A stretch of DNA of 64,000 bases from Anaerococcus obesiensis ph10 (lineage in GTDB: Bacteria; Bacillota; Clostridia; Tissierellales; Peptoniphilaceae): NCBI RefSeq assembly GCF_000311745.1, contig NZ_HE978531.1, positions 1,072,301 through 1,136,300 on the forward strand. The letters are read 5' to 3'. A model generated the notes under the pieces. It searched no databases. It was given only the letters and a program-made list of their open reading frames with translations, and was not told the DNA's origin. Shown piece by piece: positions 63,401-64,000 of this stretch (the stretch's first letter is position 1; every line of letters begins with the position of its first letter). A program made the position numbers and the translations under genes.

Positions 63401-64000
63401 TTTCTATATCTCTTTCATAGTCATCTTGGTTGGTGTGGAAGGTCACTTCGTATTGACGAGAATCCCATTTTGCATAGACTGTAATGTCATGAGCAGGCAT
63501 TTTTGCTCCATTTTCATGTTTGTGTTCTACGCTAAATGTTGAGTCTTCATACCAACCCATAAATACTTGATTAGGATTGTCAGGATTTGTGGTTTCTCCT
63601 ATTTTATAATTAAGTCCAAAATCGCTTGTATCAGCTTCATATTTGTAAGGATTTGAAGCTAATTTCTTATTTCCAGAGTAATAAATTATATTATAAGTTT
63701 TGCGTTCGTAGAATAAGAAACCTACATAAGAACCATTATCTATATATTTTGTTCCTGTGTAATTAAAATATCCACCATAACCTTTTGGAGTAAACATATA
63801 ATCTCTAAAGGCTGGATTATTTACATTTACTGATTGCAAACCATCAGCTGACATATCTCCAGTTTTAGGTTGGAATCCTTTTATGTCATCTACATGGTCA
63901 GTCTCATCTACCCAAGTATTTGTTTTACTAGCCCACATACCATCACTAGGTTCAAATACTCTGTAATTTCTTCCGTAGTAAGTGACATAATGTTCTGTAT
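60435..64000 (-). CDS. giant surface adhesin, N-terminal and central part (InlB-type repeats, SHIRT domains), truncated
   Basis: The frame is open to the window end, so the start and signal peptide are missing. Counting from the Met at 63938: an N-terminal domain (1-80), four InlB B-type (Flg_new) repeats with GW and YAKW motifs (about 82-335 and 343-427), a linker repeat with GYKFSHWT (about 428-517), six SHIRT domains (about 522-618, 619-706, 709-801, 802-889, 891-974 and 975-1057) and two MucBP-like repeats. It ends early at KPLLVHL; one added A at 60456-60461 continues into the C-terminal part. The whole protein would exceed 1,760 residues. It is probably a stalked adhesin. Confidence 0.88.
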   Translation of the reverse strand, partial: TEHYVTYYGRNYRVFEPSDGMWASKTNTWVDETDHVDDIKGFQPKTGDMSADGLQSVNVNNPAFRDYMFTPKGYGGYFNYTGTKYIDNGSYVGFLFYERKTYNIIYYSGNKKLASNPYKYEADTSDFGLNYKIGETTNPDNPNQVFMGWYEDSTFSVEHKHENGAKMPAHDITVYAKWDSRQYEVTFHTNQDDYERDIEKITEIPEDDTLYDGKYKDDKVSEENFPQPVKPEGARAFLGWYEKNENNRFVKANLHKPIKNNDTHLYAKWKYDYLELKYDLNLPDTDKVEGTAPTDSNSYINDAKALAADVGDVKVNDGKKVFVGWSETKDGSSGLILPSETVLMDKNKTLYAQWKEIPDLPTTKVTYDANGGVGDQHVVDEIITNDFHKVLGNGEGEKINYTREGYVFKGWNRDKNATKAEFQKDDEVTVTSLDESKNNYIYAIWAPIINYTTDGNGQVKEGENFVDNTKEEVELKSNPKGTDTKAKEGYKFSHWTADKEITLNDGTKIPAGEKITDEQLKQAVITEPLTFKANFVKDAPNEFNVRHEFKVSEDSPIKEMPADVKTAVDAQLPEDKKAEDGSVVKPTAPTQIEVKDTENDGTWKFEGFKDQDKTTDEVDAKVNGADVKFEGEWKFTPNEHEVTYEYVSGTEGKELPEALKAKAPEKVTSKVKGDKVTSPVPTGDEATFRDEANKGTWTFKSYDKNDVIISNKDEKVTGTWEFTPDPEPGKHNVKHEFVSATQGKDLPQAVKDLIPKDQTGKADGSTVKPTEPEKTKVADTENDGTWTFEGYKDQDKETPEVDAKVNGADVTFEGKWKFTPNKHKVTYEYVSGTKGKELPAELKAKAPEKVTGKVKGDKVTSPVPTGDEATFRDEANKGTWKFKSFDKNSVEISNQDEKVTGTWVFTPDPEYKVEHKFVSSTKGKDLPKAVTDLTPVQQTGKKDGETVTPTAPKETKVEDKTNDGTWTFEGYDENSKTINKSDVTFEGKWKFTPNKHNVTHKFVSKDPNKKLPQEVLDLLPANQTGKVKGDVVKPTEPKTKEVKVKDGTWKFVSYDKDNKTVEDKDVEFTGTWEFIPDVVTEYVDENGKTIAPKENGTKDKKDIDGYEFVKTEKDDKGNTKHIYKKKVTPPADVVTEYVDEDGNTIAPKENGKQTNKDIDGYEFVRTEKDDKGNTKHIYKKKPLLVHL
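60456..60461 (-). other. frame-shift point in the adhesin (A6 run)
   Basis: Coding AAG AAA AAA CCA should be AAG AAA AAA ACC to continue the repeat array (KKKTTPSPSIVTKFVDEKG). One A is missing. Confidence 0.85.
61372..62470 (-). repeat. tandem repeats of 549 bp (SHIRT pairs) in the adhesin
   Basis: Adjacent two-domain SHIRT units are offset by 549 bases (183 codons); for example the stretch beginning at 61372 recurs at 61921 almost unchanged. Confidence 0.8.

Overview
The window reads as chromosome of a low-GC, Gram-positive, fermentative anaerobe. The evidence is AT-rich DNA, strong RBSs, lipoprotein signals, a Met T-box, a glmS ribozyme, pyruvate:ferredoxin oxidoreductase, rubredoxin, Rex and an LPxTG-like wall protein. 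Gene content and the SHIRT-type adhesin suggest a Gram-positive anaerobic coccus (Anaerococcus/Peptoniphilus-like); the genus is inference. Almost everything is on the minus strand.

Layout. 0-14 kb: possible AmaP fragment, split ABC-F protein, Rex, TypA/BipA, an RsbW-like kinase, rubredoxin, a DedA/TVP38 protein, GT8, YitT, a CofE-like protein, split Sir2, a GntR(YtrA)-ABC exporter operon and a lipobarnase-barstar pair. 14-24 kb: DUF523, tRNA-Pro(UGG), a BMP/Nup-type nucleoside ABC operon, M42 aminopeptidase, then glpF plus a GlpA-like oxidoreductase behind an attenuated leader. 24-34 kb: a MacB-like three-gene export operon, oppBCDFA, and LytTR-DUF3021. 34-40 kb: the glycerol catabolic operon glpP-glpK-glpA2-FAD oxidoreductase-DUF1667. 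40-44 kb: pseudouridine synthase, PadR, UvrD-nuclease fusion, GNAT. 44-49 kb: a Met T-box operon (M20 amidohydrolase, metN, metI, two metQ). 49-57 kb: glmS with its ribozyme, nifJ, and a DAACS symporter. 57-64 kb: a broken ABC exporter and a giant surface adhesin (InlB-type repeats, SHIRT domains, MucBP-like repeats, NVKTG sorting signal), truncated by the window end.

Two patterns go beyond routine annotation. (1) A short repeat element occurs three times. In two copies it lies within a Rho-independent terminator, in the same orientation relative to the upstream gene, with the terminator hairpin present on both sides. This suggests a terminator-targeting MITE-like element. (2) Six genes are split by one reading-frame shift each, nearly all at A-runs or a TA repeat. 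This is either systematic indel error in the assembly, or real slippage/phase variation; the sequence alone cannot decide.
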